Positions 1-8,816 of a DNA stretch of 35,976 bases are shown piece after piece. This stretch comes from Bacteroidota bacterium (lineage in GTDB: Bacteria; Bacteroidota; Rhodothermia; Rhodothermales; Salinibacteraceae). The notes under the pieces are model-generated. The model saw only the letters and a list, made by a program, of their open reading frames with translations. It made no database searches and had not been told where the DNA came from. Both the position numbers and the translations under genes were made by a program. The stretch lies in assembly GCA_009908945.1 (NCBI GenBank), contig JAAAOI010000031.1:1-35976 (forward strand), in the 5' to 3' direction. Positions within the stretch are counted from its first letter, which is position 1, and every line of letters starts with the position of its first letter.

Positions 1-349
1 AGCGTTGGGGCGAGGGAGCATAGGTACAAAAGCGAAAAACGAATAGAAGATAGGGAAGCAGTGCGCAACACTACACCGCAGGCACGCGGCTTCCCCCATG
101 GCGCCCCTCCTACAGCAGATGCGTTACCCAGTTCGCACGTCCTGTGGTGCTTCATCGGGTCGTCACGCGGCTCCATCGTGAGGCCTTGGTGACACCCCGC
201 GCCGTGCGGTTGGCCTTGCCTCGTATGCGGGCGCTCGTTTCGGGCCGCCTGCCTTTCACAAACCCTTCACCGGACGCTGGTTGCATGTTCTATCGCAGGG
301 GGCGTTGTTATGTTTGCAATTTATATTCAGTCTAAGTAAGGATAAGGTC
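1..349. other. Left-edge non-coding stretch, no gene recognised
   Basis: I see no convincing gene here. A 63-codon frame at 144-335 has arginine-rich, low-information content and overlaps the real gene's leader, so I do not call it. The last 50 bases before the gene at 350 are much more AT-rich than the rest, as expected for a promoter and leader. A purine-rich stretch (AAGGATAAGG, 339-348) directly precedes the ATG; it is purine-rich but lies very close to the start. Confidence 0.5.
309..339 (+). promoter_or_regulatory. Possible promoter/operator ahead of the metal uptake locus
   Basis: TATGTTTG at 309-316 matches the Bacteroidota -7 element TAnnTTTG. No well-spaced -33 TTG is present; the nearest, at 281-283, is 25 bases away, which is long. 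Immediately downstream, 321-339 starts with TTA and ends with TAA and is a partial inverted repeat (5 of 9 pairs). It loosely resembles the 19-bp boxes of DtxR/IdeR-type metal regulators. The location before a P19-type gene fits metal control, but the sequence match alone is weak. Confidence 0.22.
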
Positions 350-970
350 ATGCATCTCATTCCCCATCTCCCGGGTACGGGCTCACCCGGCAACTGCCCC
401 TCGGGTGCGTTTAAGGTATTAGCCGCGTTGTTGAGTGCCTTTTCACTGGTGCTCGCTGGCGCGCCCGCGCAGGCTCAGGAGATGGTGATTGGAGAGGACG
501 TGATCGCTCCCGGCATTCACCTCGTGTTTGAAGCGGCCCCCAAAGACGATGTGACGCCGTACGACCAGAACCTGGCTGAAGAGAAGACCGATATCCACTT
601 GGAGGTGTTGGCCACGTGGGCGGAAGCCCCATCGGTGGCGGTACCGGAGGGAGTGGTGCGTGGGGGATTCGTGGGATATCTTCACTTCTTCGCAACGGTC
701 ACTAACGAGGCCACTGGGGCCGCGCAGACGCTTGCGCTCATCCCGCACATCACGCTTGGCGACGCCATGCACTACGCCCGCAACGTGTCACTGCCCGGCG
801 AAACGACCGATTCATATACCGTCACGTTTGACGTGCGCCCGCCGGACGAGACGGAGTTGGCCTTTCACAAAAGCTGGCGCGATGCGCACGGTGCACCGTT
901 AGTTGAGGCGCAGTCTTTCACGTTCGAAGGGCTCGATTTTGAGAAGATGGCAGCAGCCACGCGCCGGTAG
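350..970 (+). CDS. Periplasmic iron/copper-binding protein, P19/Tp34-like (Iron_transport family)
   Basis: This 206-residue protein has a long n-region and hydrophobic segment (about residues 21-40) ending in A-Q-A, so a signal peptide is cleaved near residue 43. The mature part resembles the P19/Tp34/FetP family, dimeric periplasmic proteins that bind iron and copper for uptake. Family landmarks are an H-x-E pair (H83, E85), a GGFVGYL stretch (105-111), the MHYARNVSLPG block (H141) and a histidine in the last third (H173). These correspond to the family's copper ligands. The usual methionine ligand appears to be replaced by H133. I chose the ATG at 350 over an upstream in-frame ATG at 281 because it follows a purine-rich leader and begins the signal peptide. 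It lies 10 bases before the TonB receptor, so the two are probably co-transcribed. Confidence 0.8.
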   Translation: MHLIPHLPGTGSPGNCPSGAFKVLAALLSAFSLVLAGAPAQAQEMVIGEDVIAPGIHLVFEAAPKDDVTPYDQNLAEEKTDIHLEVLATWAEAPSVAVPEGVVRGGFVGYLHFFATVTNEATGAAQTLALIPHITLGDAMHYARNVSLPGETTDSYTVTFDVRPPDETELAFHKSWRDAHGAPLVEAQSFTFEGLDFEKMAAATRR

Positions 971-980
971 TAGGTGAGTC

Positions 981-3545
981 GTGCCGTCTGTGTACCCTGA
1001 CGTACCTTTGCCCATGCCCCGACCGCCAGCGTTTCCCACGAAGCCAAGCCCCGCTGCACGCCTGGTTGCCTGTGTGTTTGTCCTGCTCTGCGCCCTTGGC
1101 GCTGTCGGAGGAGGCGCTGGGCAGGATGTGACCGCACAGACGTCTGTACTTTCCGGGAGCGTCGTAGATGAAGAAGAGCGTGCCTTGCCCGGAGCAAACG
1201 TGGTGGTGCAGAACGAAGACGGCACGAAGGGGACATCGACCGACACGGACGGCCGCTTCGAGATCGGTAGGCTTGCGCCCGGTCCGGCCCGGGTAACGGC
1301 GCAGTTCGTCGGGTATCAGGCAGCGGAGAAAACCATCATGCTGGAAGCCGGCCGAACGCACACCATCCGCTTTGCGCTCGAGCCGGCGGTGGTAGAGATC
1401 GAGGAGGTCGTCGTCACCGCTCAAACCCGCCGCCAGCGCCTCTCGGAAGTCCCCATTGCCGTGACGGCCCTCACGGCGGCGGATCTGGAAGAGAGCCGGG
1501 TGTCGAGTGTTGAGGATTACGCAGCGCTTACCCCCAACCTGACCTTCGCCAGCACTGGGCGGCGCTCCGAGTCCGATATCACCATCCGGGGCGTGAGCAA
1601 CCTTGGAGGCCAAAGCAACGCCTACGGCGTGTATGTGGATGGCCTCAACGTAACGCCGTCATCCTCAGACATCGCGATCAACCCAGCGCTTCTCGACATA
1701 GCGCGCATCGAAATACTGCGCGGGCCACAGGGTACACACTTCGGGCGAAACGCTATCGCTGGAGCGGTGAACATTACCACGGCAAAGCCTCACCACCAGG
1801 TAGCCGCCACGATAGAGGGTGGCGTAGAGCGGTTCGGCACTCAGCAGGGAAGCGCTATGGTGAACCTACCCCTGGCTGACGGGCTCGCGCTCCGCACCAC
1901 TGGGTTTTATGAGCAGTCCGACGGATTCATCGACGACATCGGCTTGGCGAACAACACGAACAGCCACGAGGCGTGGGGCCTCCGGAGCAAGCTGCGATAC
2001 CAACCACTCCAACGGCTGATCATCGATGCCTCGGTATCGCACAACACCTTCGACCAGGGCTACCGCACGATGGTGCCTTCTGCAGCGGTTAACCCAGCGC
2101 TCGAATCGATTCTGGAGGCCCTTGGCGAGCCGGGTGGCGTTCGGGAAGGCCAGGGGGTTTTTCCCGCAAACAACGCACGCATCAGCACCGACGCTGCGTT
2201 CCGGTCGCGTCTGTCCACAACGACTCTAACGGGGCGGGTAGCGTATCACTTCGATGCGTTTTCAGTCATCGCGCAGAGCGGCTGGATCGAGAGCTCGTCA
2301 GCGACATTGGGCGAGGAGGACAACACCGCACGAGACATCATCACGGGTGATGTGGAGGAGACCCTGACGGCCCTGAGCCAGGAGGTGCGGGTACAGTCGC
2401 GTCGAGACGACGCAGCGACTTGGCTTGTAGGTGCCACCTATACTGACGATGAAACGCAGTTTTTCATCAACCGCTTCTTCGGGCGCGACTTTCCGCTGGC
2501 CCCCTTCCTGTCGGCGGCACCGCCCTTCCGCTTCGACCAGACGCGAACACGCCGCACGACCGAATCTGTTGGCTTATTCGGAGAGGTGGAGCGGAAGCTC
2601 TGGAATGAGCGGCTCAACGTACTATTGGGCCTTCGCTACACATACGACGACGTGCGCAGCGAAACTGACGGGGAGACGTTTGCGCTCTCCACCAATCCCG
2701 ACAACCCGGCGTTTCCGGGGGCGTTCGTCGAGCGGGAAAACAGCGGATCGGTGTCCTTTCAGGACGTCTCCCCACGCCTTGCCCTTACCTACCGCCTGAC
2801 GGAATCAACCAACGTGTTTGCCGCGATAGCCCGGGGCTACAAGGCGGGCGGCTTCAAGGAAAATCAGGTGCAGGGCGATCCCACATTCGACGAGGAAACT
2901 CTTTGGAACTACGAGCTGGGACTGAAAAGCAACGGCTGGAACCGAAGGCTGCGGCTCGATGCGAGCCTCTTCTACATGGACTGGTCGGATTTGCAGGTCA
3001 ACTCAGTTGACGTTTCGACCGGCACCCCCATCTTCGAGACGCAGAACGCGGCCGAAGCCAGCAGCTTTGGCGCGGAGCTGGAGGCCCGGGCGATACCGGT
3101 TAACGGGATTGAGGTGGGGGGCAGCCTGGGCCTACTCGACGCAACCTTCGATTCGTTTCCTGCAGCCAATGTGGAGGGAGCAGAACGCGATCTTTCGGGA
3201 GGCCCGCTACCCCGTGCCCCCGAGTGGACAGCCAGCGGGTTTTTGCGATACGACCATTCGTTCAGTGAACGGCTCCGCGGCTTTATTCGGGGGGCTGTTG
3301 CCTACACGGGCGAGCGGTACGAGGACATTGCCGCGCGGGCGCCATTTCGCGTGCCAGGTCATGCCGTGGTCGATCTGTCGCTCGGTCTTCAGACCGACCG
3401 TGCTCGCGTGCGAGTCTATGCGGAAAACGCGTTCGCCAACGAGTACTTCGTCGGTATTCGTGCGTCCTCGCTATCGCTCAGTGGCCTTCAAGTATCGCCG
3501 CGCCCTCGCCTCTTTGGGGCTGAACTGGCGGTCACTCTTTTTTAA
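981..3545 (+). CDS. TonB-dependent outer-membrane receptor with CarboxypepD_reg-like N-terminal domain
   Basis: This 854-residue outer-membrane receptor imports a ligand (probably a ferric siderophore or other metal complex) using TonB energy. A signal peptide covers roughly residues 25-48. A CarboxypepD_reg-like beta-sandwich follows (about 55-140, with GSVVDEEERALPGANV and a GTSTDTDGRF turn), as is common in Bacteroidota. The TonB box region and plug come next (VEIEEVVVTAQ, then IRGVSN, YVDGL, IEILRGPQGTHFGRNAIAGAVNI). The remainder is a 22-strand-type barrel ending in the expected terminal phenylalanine. The plug resembles that of siderophore receptors more than SusC, and no SusD partner is present. 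Translation may start at GTG 981 (preceded by TAGGTGAG) or at ATG 1014, which still precedes the signal peptide. The substrate cannot be read from the sequence; iron is inferred from the P19 and PepSY neighbours. Confidence 0.9.
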   Translation: MPSVYPDVPLPMPRPPAFPTKPSPAARLVACVFVLLCALGAVGGGAGQDVTAQTSVLSGSVVDEEERALPGANVVVQNEDGTKGTSTDTDGRFEIGRLAPGPARVTAQFVGYQAAEKTIMLEAGRTHTIRFALEPAVVEIEEVVVTAQTRRQRLSEVPIAVTALTAADLEESRVSSVEDYAALTPNLTFASTGRRSESDITIRGVSNLGGQSNAYGVYVDGLNVTPSSSDIAINPALLDIARIEILRGPQGTHFGRNAIAGAVNITTAKPHHQVAATIEGGVERFGTQQGSAMVNLPLADGLALRTTGFYEQSDGFIDDIGLANNTNSHEAWGLRSKLRYQPLQRLIIDASVSHNTFDQGYRTMVPSAAVNPALESILEALGEPGGVREGQGVFPANNARISTDAAFRSRLSTTTLTGRVAYHFDAFSVIAQSGWIESSSATLGEEDNTARDIITGDVEETLTALSQEVRVQSRRDDAATWLVGATYTDDETQFFINRFFGRDFPLAPFLSAAPPFRFDQTRTRRTTESVGLFGEVERKLWNERLNVLLGLRYTYDDVRSETDGETFALSTNPDNPAFPGAFVERENSGSVSFQDVSPRLALTYRLTESTNVFAAIARGYKAGGFKENQVQGDPTFDEETLWNYELGLKSNGWNRRLRLDASLFYMDWSDLQVNSVDVSTGTPIFETQNAAEASSFGAELEARAIPVNGIEVGGSLGLLDATFDSFPAANVEGAERDLSGGPLPRAPEWTASGFLRYDHSFSERLRGFIRGAVAYTGERYEDIAARAPFRVPGHAVVDLSLGLQTDRARVRVYAENAFANEYFVGIRASSLSLSGLQVSPRPRLFGAELAVTLF

Positions 3546-3602
3546 CCCCCGCCTGGAGCAGCACCACCGGATCTCTTTTTTCATAGCTCATCCCCCAAGT
3601 CA

Positions 3603-4388
3603 ATGAATTTTCGCCTCGTACGTACGGTGCATCTTGCGCTTTTGCTGAGTCTCTTTTTGGCGGTGGGCCTCGTGCTGACCGCATGCGACAGCACGGGAAG
3701 CAACGACGAACCTGTCACCGCCCAGCTTCGCTTCATGCACGCCTCGGCAGATGCCGGAGATCTCACGGTTCTGGCCGGTGGTGAGGAGGTGATTACCGGC
3801 GTCACCTTCAACCGGCGCCCTAACGTCAATCCCACTGTGACGAGGCCACTGGACGTGCCCATTGCGGGGGGCATCGAGATCAGAAATGATGCGGGAGACC
3901 TTCTGGCTACGATTGACGGGTCACAATTTGAAGCGGGAGAGCCGTTCCTCGTCATCGTGGCAGGAGGCATCGCAGCTGGCGAGGAAACAGGGCGCGATAC
4001 GCCACAGGTGTTCGTTATTCGCGACGACCTGCCCGAGGTCGCAAGCGACGAGGTTGGACTCCGGCTCGTGCATGCGGCAGCAGGGGCCCCTGCTATCGAT
4101 GTGTTCTGGGTTGCACCGGGCGAAGAACCGGCCGAAGAAAACCAACTGGCCGCCGCCGTTCCTTTTTCGGAAACCCTGCCTACATCTCCACGCGGCAGCT
4201 TCGATGTGCGCACCGTGCCTGCCGAGGGGCGCATCCTGACGGTGCCGACGGCAGCGGGCCCGCTGCAGCTTCCTGTAGGTACGGAAGGAGGGGGCGCCCT
4301 GTCGCCCGGCCGCATCATCACGGCCGTTGCCATTGATACCGAGCCAGGAGCTGGCTTCCCGGTCGCAGCCTTAATATTAGTCGATTAG
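3603..4388 (+). CDS. DUF4397 domain lipoprotein
   Basis: This 261-residue lipoprotein has a hydrophobic signal and a lipobox L-T-A-C with the lipidated cysteine at residue 28, followed by Asp. The mature part contains two related halves. The first begins LRFMHASADAGDLTV and the second LRLVHAAAGAPAIDVFW; both are typical openings of DUF4397, a beta-rich extracytoplasmic domain of unknown function. The gene lies 57 bases after the receptor and 74 bases before the PepSY gene on the same strand, so it may form part of the uptake operon. A role as a surface accessory to the receptor is only inference from position. Confidence 0.8.
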   Translation: MNFRLVRTVHLALLLSLFLAVGLVLTACDSTGSNDEPVTAQLRFMHASADAGDLTVLAGGEEVITGVTFNRRPNVNPTVTRPLDVPIAGGIEIRNDAGDLLATIDGSQFEAGEPFLVIVAGGIAAGEETGRDTPQVFVIRDDLPEVASDEVGLRLVHAAAGAPAIDVFWVAPGEEPAEENQLAAAVPFSETLPTSPRGSFDVRTVPAEGRILTVPTAAGPLQLPVGTEGGGALSPGRIITAVAIDTEPGAGFPVAALILVD

Positions 4389-4462
4389 GGGGGCTTCCGT
4401 TGCCAATCGTCCCCGCACGCCTTTGGGCTGCGGCGCGGCCGCGGGCTACGTCCTGCGCACAG

Positions 4463-6286
4463 ATGAACCGACTACGCGACCCCATGAACTGGCCTGGTAA
4501 CTGGCGCAAAACACTCTTTCGCCTGCATGGCTGGATTGGGCTCAACTTCGGCTTGCTGCTTTTCGTGATCTGCCTGTCGGGCACTGTCGCGACGCTGTCG
4601 TACGAGATTGACAGCTGGATCAATCCTGCGCAACAGGTAGAGCCGCAAGATGCGCCCATCGACTGGACCGCCATGCACGAAACCGTGGCCGAGGCCTTTC
4701 CTGACGGGCAAAACCTGGGAATCTATGCACCGGGGTCGGCCTACGTGTCTATGCAGAGTAATACAGCCGCCGTAGCGTACGTGGCGGTGCCTACCGGCGA
4801 GACGCGCAAGGTTTACCTGAATCCGTATACCGGTGAGCTACAGGGCGATACCAGCTTCTTCAACACGCAGCGCTTCTTCCGCACCTTCCATCGCCGGCTG
4901 TTTGATGGGGACCGTGGCCTTGTGCTCGTTACGCTGATGGGGCTGCCACTCTTGATCTCAGCCCTTGCCGGGTGGTTCTTTTACAAAGGCTGGATCAAGC
5001 AAATGCTCACGCTCCGGTGGAACCGAGGGCCGCGCCTCCGGTGGTCGGATCTGCACAAGGGCGCGGGCATCTGGGGGTTGCTCTTTACGCTGCTCATCGC
5101 GCTGACCAGCGTGTTCTACTTTGTGGAGGTCGGATTTCTGGCAGCCGATGAGTACGACACGCTGCTGCCCGAGCCGCTGCCGCACGTCGAGGAGGCTACG
5201 CTGCCGGCGTTTGGTCCGCAGCCGGACCTCTTGCCCGTCGGTGCGTACGTGCGCGCTGCCAAGGACGCGCTCCCCGGCCTCACGGTGCACTCCGTGCGCA
5301 TGCCTCGCTCCCCGAGCGAGGCTGTGTATGTGGACGGTCAGGCAGGCAACATCCTCACGCGCGATCGCGCCGACAAGGTGCATGTGCACCCGTTCACTGG
5401 CGAGGTGCTGGGCGTACAACAGACCAGCGACCTTGGCGCGGCGCCCTTCATCACGGACGCCGCCGACCCCCTACACTTTGGCTACTTCGGCGGGTTTTGG
5501 ACTAAAGTGCTGTGGTGCGTGCTTGGGCTGATGCTGTCGTTCTCTATTTTATCGGGCACCTACCTGTGGGTCGTGCGCTCGCAGCCGCGCTCGCGTCGCC
5601 CCGGAGGGGCAGGGGGAGACCGGCCGGCCGCGCTCGCCGATGTGGAGGGCTTCGGCCCTGTGCCCATGCTCCGTGGGGCAATCGGGGCTACGGCTATCAC
5701 GCTGGCCTACTTTGTGGTCGTCAGCATTGGCACCGTCGCCGGCATACAAGACCGCGCGCCGCAACGCGGCCCCGAAACGGAAGTTGCCACGCTCAATCCG
5801 GGACCGTTTCAGGTGGACATGCGGTGCCAAGCGCCCTGTCGGGCAGCCGAAGAAGCCACCCTCACGGCCCGGTTTCGTGGCACCGGCCTACCCAACCTGC
5901 GCACGGTTGCGGTGGTGAACACAGACGGCACCACCATCCGCTTGACGGGCGCTGCCCGCGCGCCGTCTGCTGCGATTTCTGCTGCCCCGGGCGATAGCCT
6001 GCACCTCCACCTGACAACCCATGCCGGTGAGACGTACATTGCTCCGTTCACCGCGCCTGCTGCTCCGGAAGCCGCCCTGCCCGTGCCCTCCTGGCCTGAC
6101 ACCCCGAGCGAGGTATGGTGGGTGATAGGTGCGTTCATAGGGGCTACGATAGGCTGCATCCTGGCATGGCTGTGGATGGTGTGGCGCGCTTTTCAAGCCG
6201 AGCGCCAGAAACAGATCGCGAAGGCGCAGCGCCAGGATGCCGGCCTTCCCGAAGGCGCCACGCTGCCGCCGGGCATGGCATCGTGA
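4463..6286 (+). CDS. PepSY-associated transmembrane protein (iron-regulated PiuB-like) with extra periplasmic domain
   Basis: This 607-residue inner-membrane protein of the PepSY-TM family is often found beside TonB receptors and is thought to act as a ferric-siderophore reductase. Membrane helices lie at about 24-46, 153-174, 202-224, 345-371, 404-428 and 550-575. Between helices 1-2 and 3-4 are periplasmic PepSY-type segments with the repeated V-x-x-x-P-x-T-G-E pattern (117-125 and 307-314). Histidines beside the helices (H22 in RLHGWIGL, H143 in FHRRLF, H198 in DLHKGAG, H338 in DPLHFGYFGG) match the positions thought to hold haem in such proteins. Residues 430-545 form an extra periplasmic domain with two cysteines (C455, C459) that I do not recognise. 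I prefer ATG 4463; ATG 4484 is also possible, and an upstream TTG at 4400 adds no signal-like sequence. Confidence 0.82.
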   Translation: MNRLRDPMNWPGNWRKTLFRLHGWIGLNFGLLLFVICLSGTVATLSYEIDSWINPAQQVEPQDAPIDWTAMHETVAEAFPDGQNLGIYAPGSAYVSMQSNTAAVAYVAVPTGETRKVYLNPYTGELQGDTSFFNTQRFFRTFHRRLFDGDRGLVLVTLMGLPLLISALAGWFFYKGWIKQMLTLRWNRGPRLRWSDLHKGAGIWGLLFTLLIALTSVFYFVEVGFLAADEYDTLLPEPLPHVEEATLPAFGPQPDLLPVGAYVRAAKDALPGLTVHSVRMPRSPSEAVYVDGQAGNILTRDRADKVHVHPFTGEVLGVQQTSDLGAAPFITDAADPLHFGYFGGFWTKVLWCVLGLMLSFSILSGTYLWVVRSQPRSRRPGGAGGDRPAALADVEGFGPVPMLRGAIGATAITLAYFVVVSIGTVAGIQDRAPQRGPETEVATLNPGPFQVDMRCQAPCRAAEEATLTARFRGTGLPNLRTVAVVNTDGTTIRLTGAARAPSAAISAAPGDSLHLHLTTHAGETYIAPFTAPAAPEAALPVPSWPDTPSEVWWVIGAFIGATIGCILAWLWMVWRAFQAERQKQIAKAQRQDAGLPEGATLPPGMAS

Positions 6287-6647
6287 GAGAACCTGACACG
6301 CCTTTATTCCCTCAATCCTCCATGCCGCGTAACCCCAACGGTCTTGCATCGCACTGCCGTGCCTGCTTCACGCACCAGTGTGGATTCCCTGTGCTGTATG
6401 GAGCCCCCACCCGTATGTGGGCACCGCACATGTGATGCGAGCGCTGCTATTTTGGGTGCCCAAGCGCTCAGCCGCCTGGCCGAGCGCACCGTGCCGGCAC
6501 ACCGTGCAAGAGCGCCGTTCTTCCGAGGGTAAGACATCGGCCCCGGTGGCCGTTAATCCGAAGAAGCGGGGGGCTGAAAACCCACGGTTGTGGACGCAAC
6601 GGTGTACGTCGCGCCTAATGTGCATAATCCAATATGCTGTGCTTTCC
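6287..6647. other. Intergenic stretch of 361 bases, nothing certain
   Basis: The frame of the downstream hydrolase stays open back to an ATG at 6378, but the 90 residues it would add are rich in Trp, Cys and Arg and would push the signal peptide to the inside. I therefore treat this as intergenic. I saw no clear terminator for the PepSY gene and no well-formed promoter. Confidence 0.45.
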
Positions 6648-8228
6648 ATGTTCAGACAGAAAACGCTTCTGCCTGCCGCGCGCTCGGGTTTGAGCGGGAC
6701 CCTCGTTTTGCTCCTGTTGGCCCTGCTGGGAGCCCACAGACCCGCCACAGCCATCCCGCTTTCCAAGCACGCGATAACGACCGCAGCAGGTGAACGCCAC
6801 GTTGACCGCGGCACGATTGCCGTGCCCTGGTTCCATGAGCGTCCCGGCAATGGCACCTTTGAACTACCCATTCTGCGCCTACGCACTGCGGCAGCAGAAC
6901 CGAGTCCTCCCGTGTTTTTACTCGCAGGGGGGCCTGGCAATACCTACCTTGATGATCTAACGAATGAGGCCAGCTTCAATAGCTGGCTCGACGCGATGCT
7001 CGAGCAAAGTGATGTGGTGCTTGTCGAGCAACGCGGGTCTGACACCTCAGGTACGCCGCTCACGTGCACGGTTCAAGCGCAACTGGCGCTCAGCGAACCG
7101 CTCCATGAGGAACGGTACACCGCGCTCATTGCGGATTCGATCGTGGAGTGCCAGGAGCGCTTTGCTGCCAAAGACGTCCCCCTCGCGGCCTTCGACATTT
7201 TGCAGATGGACGCGGACATTGACCATGTGGCAGACGCTCTTGGATACGAAACGATCAATCTGATGGGCGGCAGCTTTGGCTCACAGCTTGGCCTCACCGT
7301 CATGCGCGAACACCCCGAGCGAGTCCACCGCGCTGTTTTCTACGGCGTGGAAGGGCCTAACCACACGCTCGACGACCCGGCCCTAATTGCCGGTCATCTG
7401 CAGCGGGTAGCTGATGCCGTAGCGTCGTCCTGGCAAATGCGTTTGCTGCTTGGCGACTTCAAACAGGCTCTTGAGACCCGGCTTGCCCAGCTCAACCGAG
7501 AACCCATACGCTCGGACGTTGACGGCTTTGGCGCTGTTGCCTTCGGCGCATATGATCTCAAAGTCATGTTGTGGTCGAGCGACGGGTTGAAGGGGTACCG
7601 CGACGGCATTCGCACGGCGGCTCGCCTGATGGCTGCCCTTAAAATCGGGCGCCACTCCGAGGTCCTAACGGCACGCGCCCAGCTGGTCGACCGCGTGCGA
7701 ACGGGAGGCCTCTCCTTAAATCTCATGTCTTTTCTGGTGGATTGTGGGTCAGCCGGTACAGACGTACCGGCCAACGACGAGGCTTTCATTTTCGGATCAG
7801 AAATCGTGGATGCAGACCTGCGGGCAACGTGCGCGGCACTCAACGTACCCACGCTGCCGCCGCGTAAGCGTGCGATACCGCAAGGCAAACACCCGGTGCT
7901 GCTGCTCGCGTCCACCCTGGACGGGTTTACCCCGCCAACATATGCCCGCGACGTGGCTGCCGACCTGCCCCAGTCACACCTCGTCGAGGTCGTCCGCGGT
8001 GATCACGATGGCTGGCAGGCGCTGGCGTCAGTTCCCTCGGGGCGCGAAAAGACCATCCGGTTCCTTGCAGGGGACATCGAAGCACATATTTTTCCGAAGC
8101 GCGTCGTCTGGCCTCAACTCAATATTGAACTCCTACCATCGGAATGGCTTGTTGGCGGCCTCACGGTCGCCATAGTAGGCCTGGCGGGAGCATTCTTATA
8201 TCTGCGGCGAACCTACCGGAGCCGCTAA
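6648..8228 (+). CDS. Exported alpha/beta hydrolase, TAP-like/prolyl-aminopeptidase type, membrane-anchored
   Basis: This 526-residue protein is an alpha/beta hydrolase related to the tripeptidyl/prolyl aminopeptidases (peptidase S33 and TAP-like family). The oxyanion-hole motif GGPG is at 94-97. The nucleophile elbow G-G-S-F-G places Ser at 209, followed by acid D425 (STLDGFTPP) and histidine H453 (GDHDGW). The cap region lies between about 230 and 400 and holds two cysteines (C366, C395). A signal peptide or anchor covers residues 17-36, and a C-terminal hydrophobic helix (about 500-518) is followed by a positive tail (RRTYRSR). The enzyme is therefore probably displayed outside the cytoplasm and anchored at its C-terminus. 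ATG 6648 is chosen because it directly precedes the signal segment. The peptide substrate cannot be told from the sequence. Confidence 0.82.
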   Translation: MFRQKTLLPAARSGLSGTLVLLLLALLGAHRPATAIPLSKHAITTAAGERHVDRGTIAVPWFHERPGNGTFELPILRLRTAAAEPSPPVFLLAGGPGNTYLDDLTNEASFNSWLDAMLEQSDVVLVEQRGSDTSGTPLTCTVQAQLALSEPLHEERYTALIADSIVECQERFAAKDVPLAAFDILQMDADIDHVADALGYETINLMGGSFGSQLGLTVMREHPERVHRAVFYGVEGPNHTLDDPALIAGHLQRVADAVASSWQMRLLLGDFKQALETRLAQLNREPIRSDVDGFGAVAFGAYDLKVMLWSSDGLKGYRDGIRTAARLMAALKIGRHSEVLTARAQLVDRVRTGGLSLNLMSFLVDCGSAGTDVPANDEAFIFGSEIVDADLRATCAALNVPTLPPRKRAIPQGKHPVLLLASTLDGFTPPTYARDVAADLPQSHLVEVVRGDHDGWQALASVPSGREKTIRFLAGDIEAHIFPKRVVWPQLNIELLPSEWLVGGLTVAIVGLAGAFLYLRRTYRSR

Positions 8229-8420
8229 TTGATGCTTTTCTTACAGCAGGCACGGCTTTCGGCGCGACCTTGTAGCCTCACTGTGGCAGGCGGCTAAAAG
8301 CGGCGGAAGCCCGCCTTGCCCCTTCGGAGGAGCGACCCAAAGGCACAGACGAGCATCCAAGGCCGACGACGCAGGGGAGCAAACGTAACGGGAACTGGCA
8401 GGGGGGAGATATCCAGTAGA

Positions 8421-8443
8421 ACGCCAGGATTTATCCCTGGCGT
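8421..8443. repeat. Hairpin with one bulged C
   Basis: ACGCCAGGAT (8421-8430) pairs with the sequence at 8433-8443 through ten base pairs, leaving a two-base TT loop and a single unpaired C. A near-perfect stem with one bulged base is typical of the subterminal hairpins recognised by IS200/IS605-type TnpA and of REP elements. No such transposase is nearby, so this is only a structural resemblance. It is not followed by a T-run and so is not a standard terminator. Confidence 0.5.
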
Positions 8444-8790
8444 ACAGGAGCATATGGGTCGGTTACGGAAAGAGGCCGCTTGACTACGCGTTGTGGAGCT
8501 CAAGCTCTTCTGTGGCGAGTGCCCTTCTCCGGTCTGAAGTCCTGGGCTTTCCGGTGTTAAGAGGCTTACCCCCAAGCCGTCAGACTTGAAGCCTAACAGA
8601 ATACACTTGCATACAACGGCACGGCGACTCGGTCACGCACAAGACGTTCGGGCGGTGGGGGTAACCGGGCTAACTATTCGGGCGCAATATTTCGCGAGAG
8701 CTCCATGAGAAGCCTGTAAGCCAACAGTTTGATGAGCATGAGAGGTGCGCACGGAAGACCGCAGATGACCATTTCCGGAGCAGAGGTGCG

Positions 8791-8816
8791 ATACCACATG
8801 AAGGCTCCTGTGGTAT
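8791..8816. repeat. Eight-base inverted repeat upstream of the AAA+ gene
   Basis: ATACCACA (8791-8798) and TGTGGTAT (8809-8816) are perfect inverted copies around a 10-base loop. The sequence TGTGGTATG occurs again at 8945-8953, where it overlaps the ATG of the AAA+ gene. The 5' arm could therefore pair alternatively with the start region of the messenger RNA. This could be regulation of the downstream gene or chance. Confidence 0.4.

Noticed and set aside
271-285. Possible sigma54 element before the P19-type gene
   Set aside because: The distance between GG and GC is one base too short and the -24 block does not match TGGCAC.
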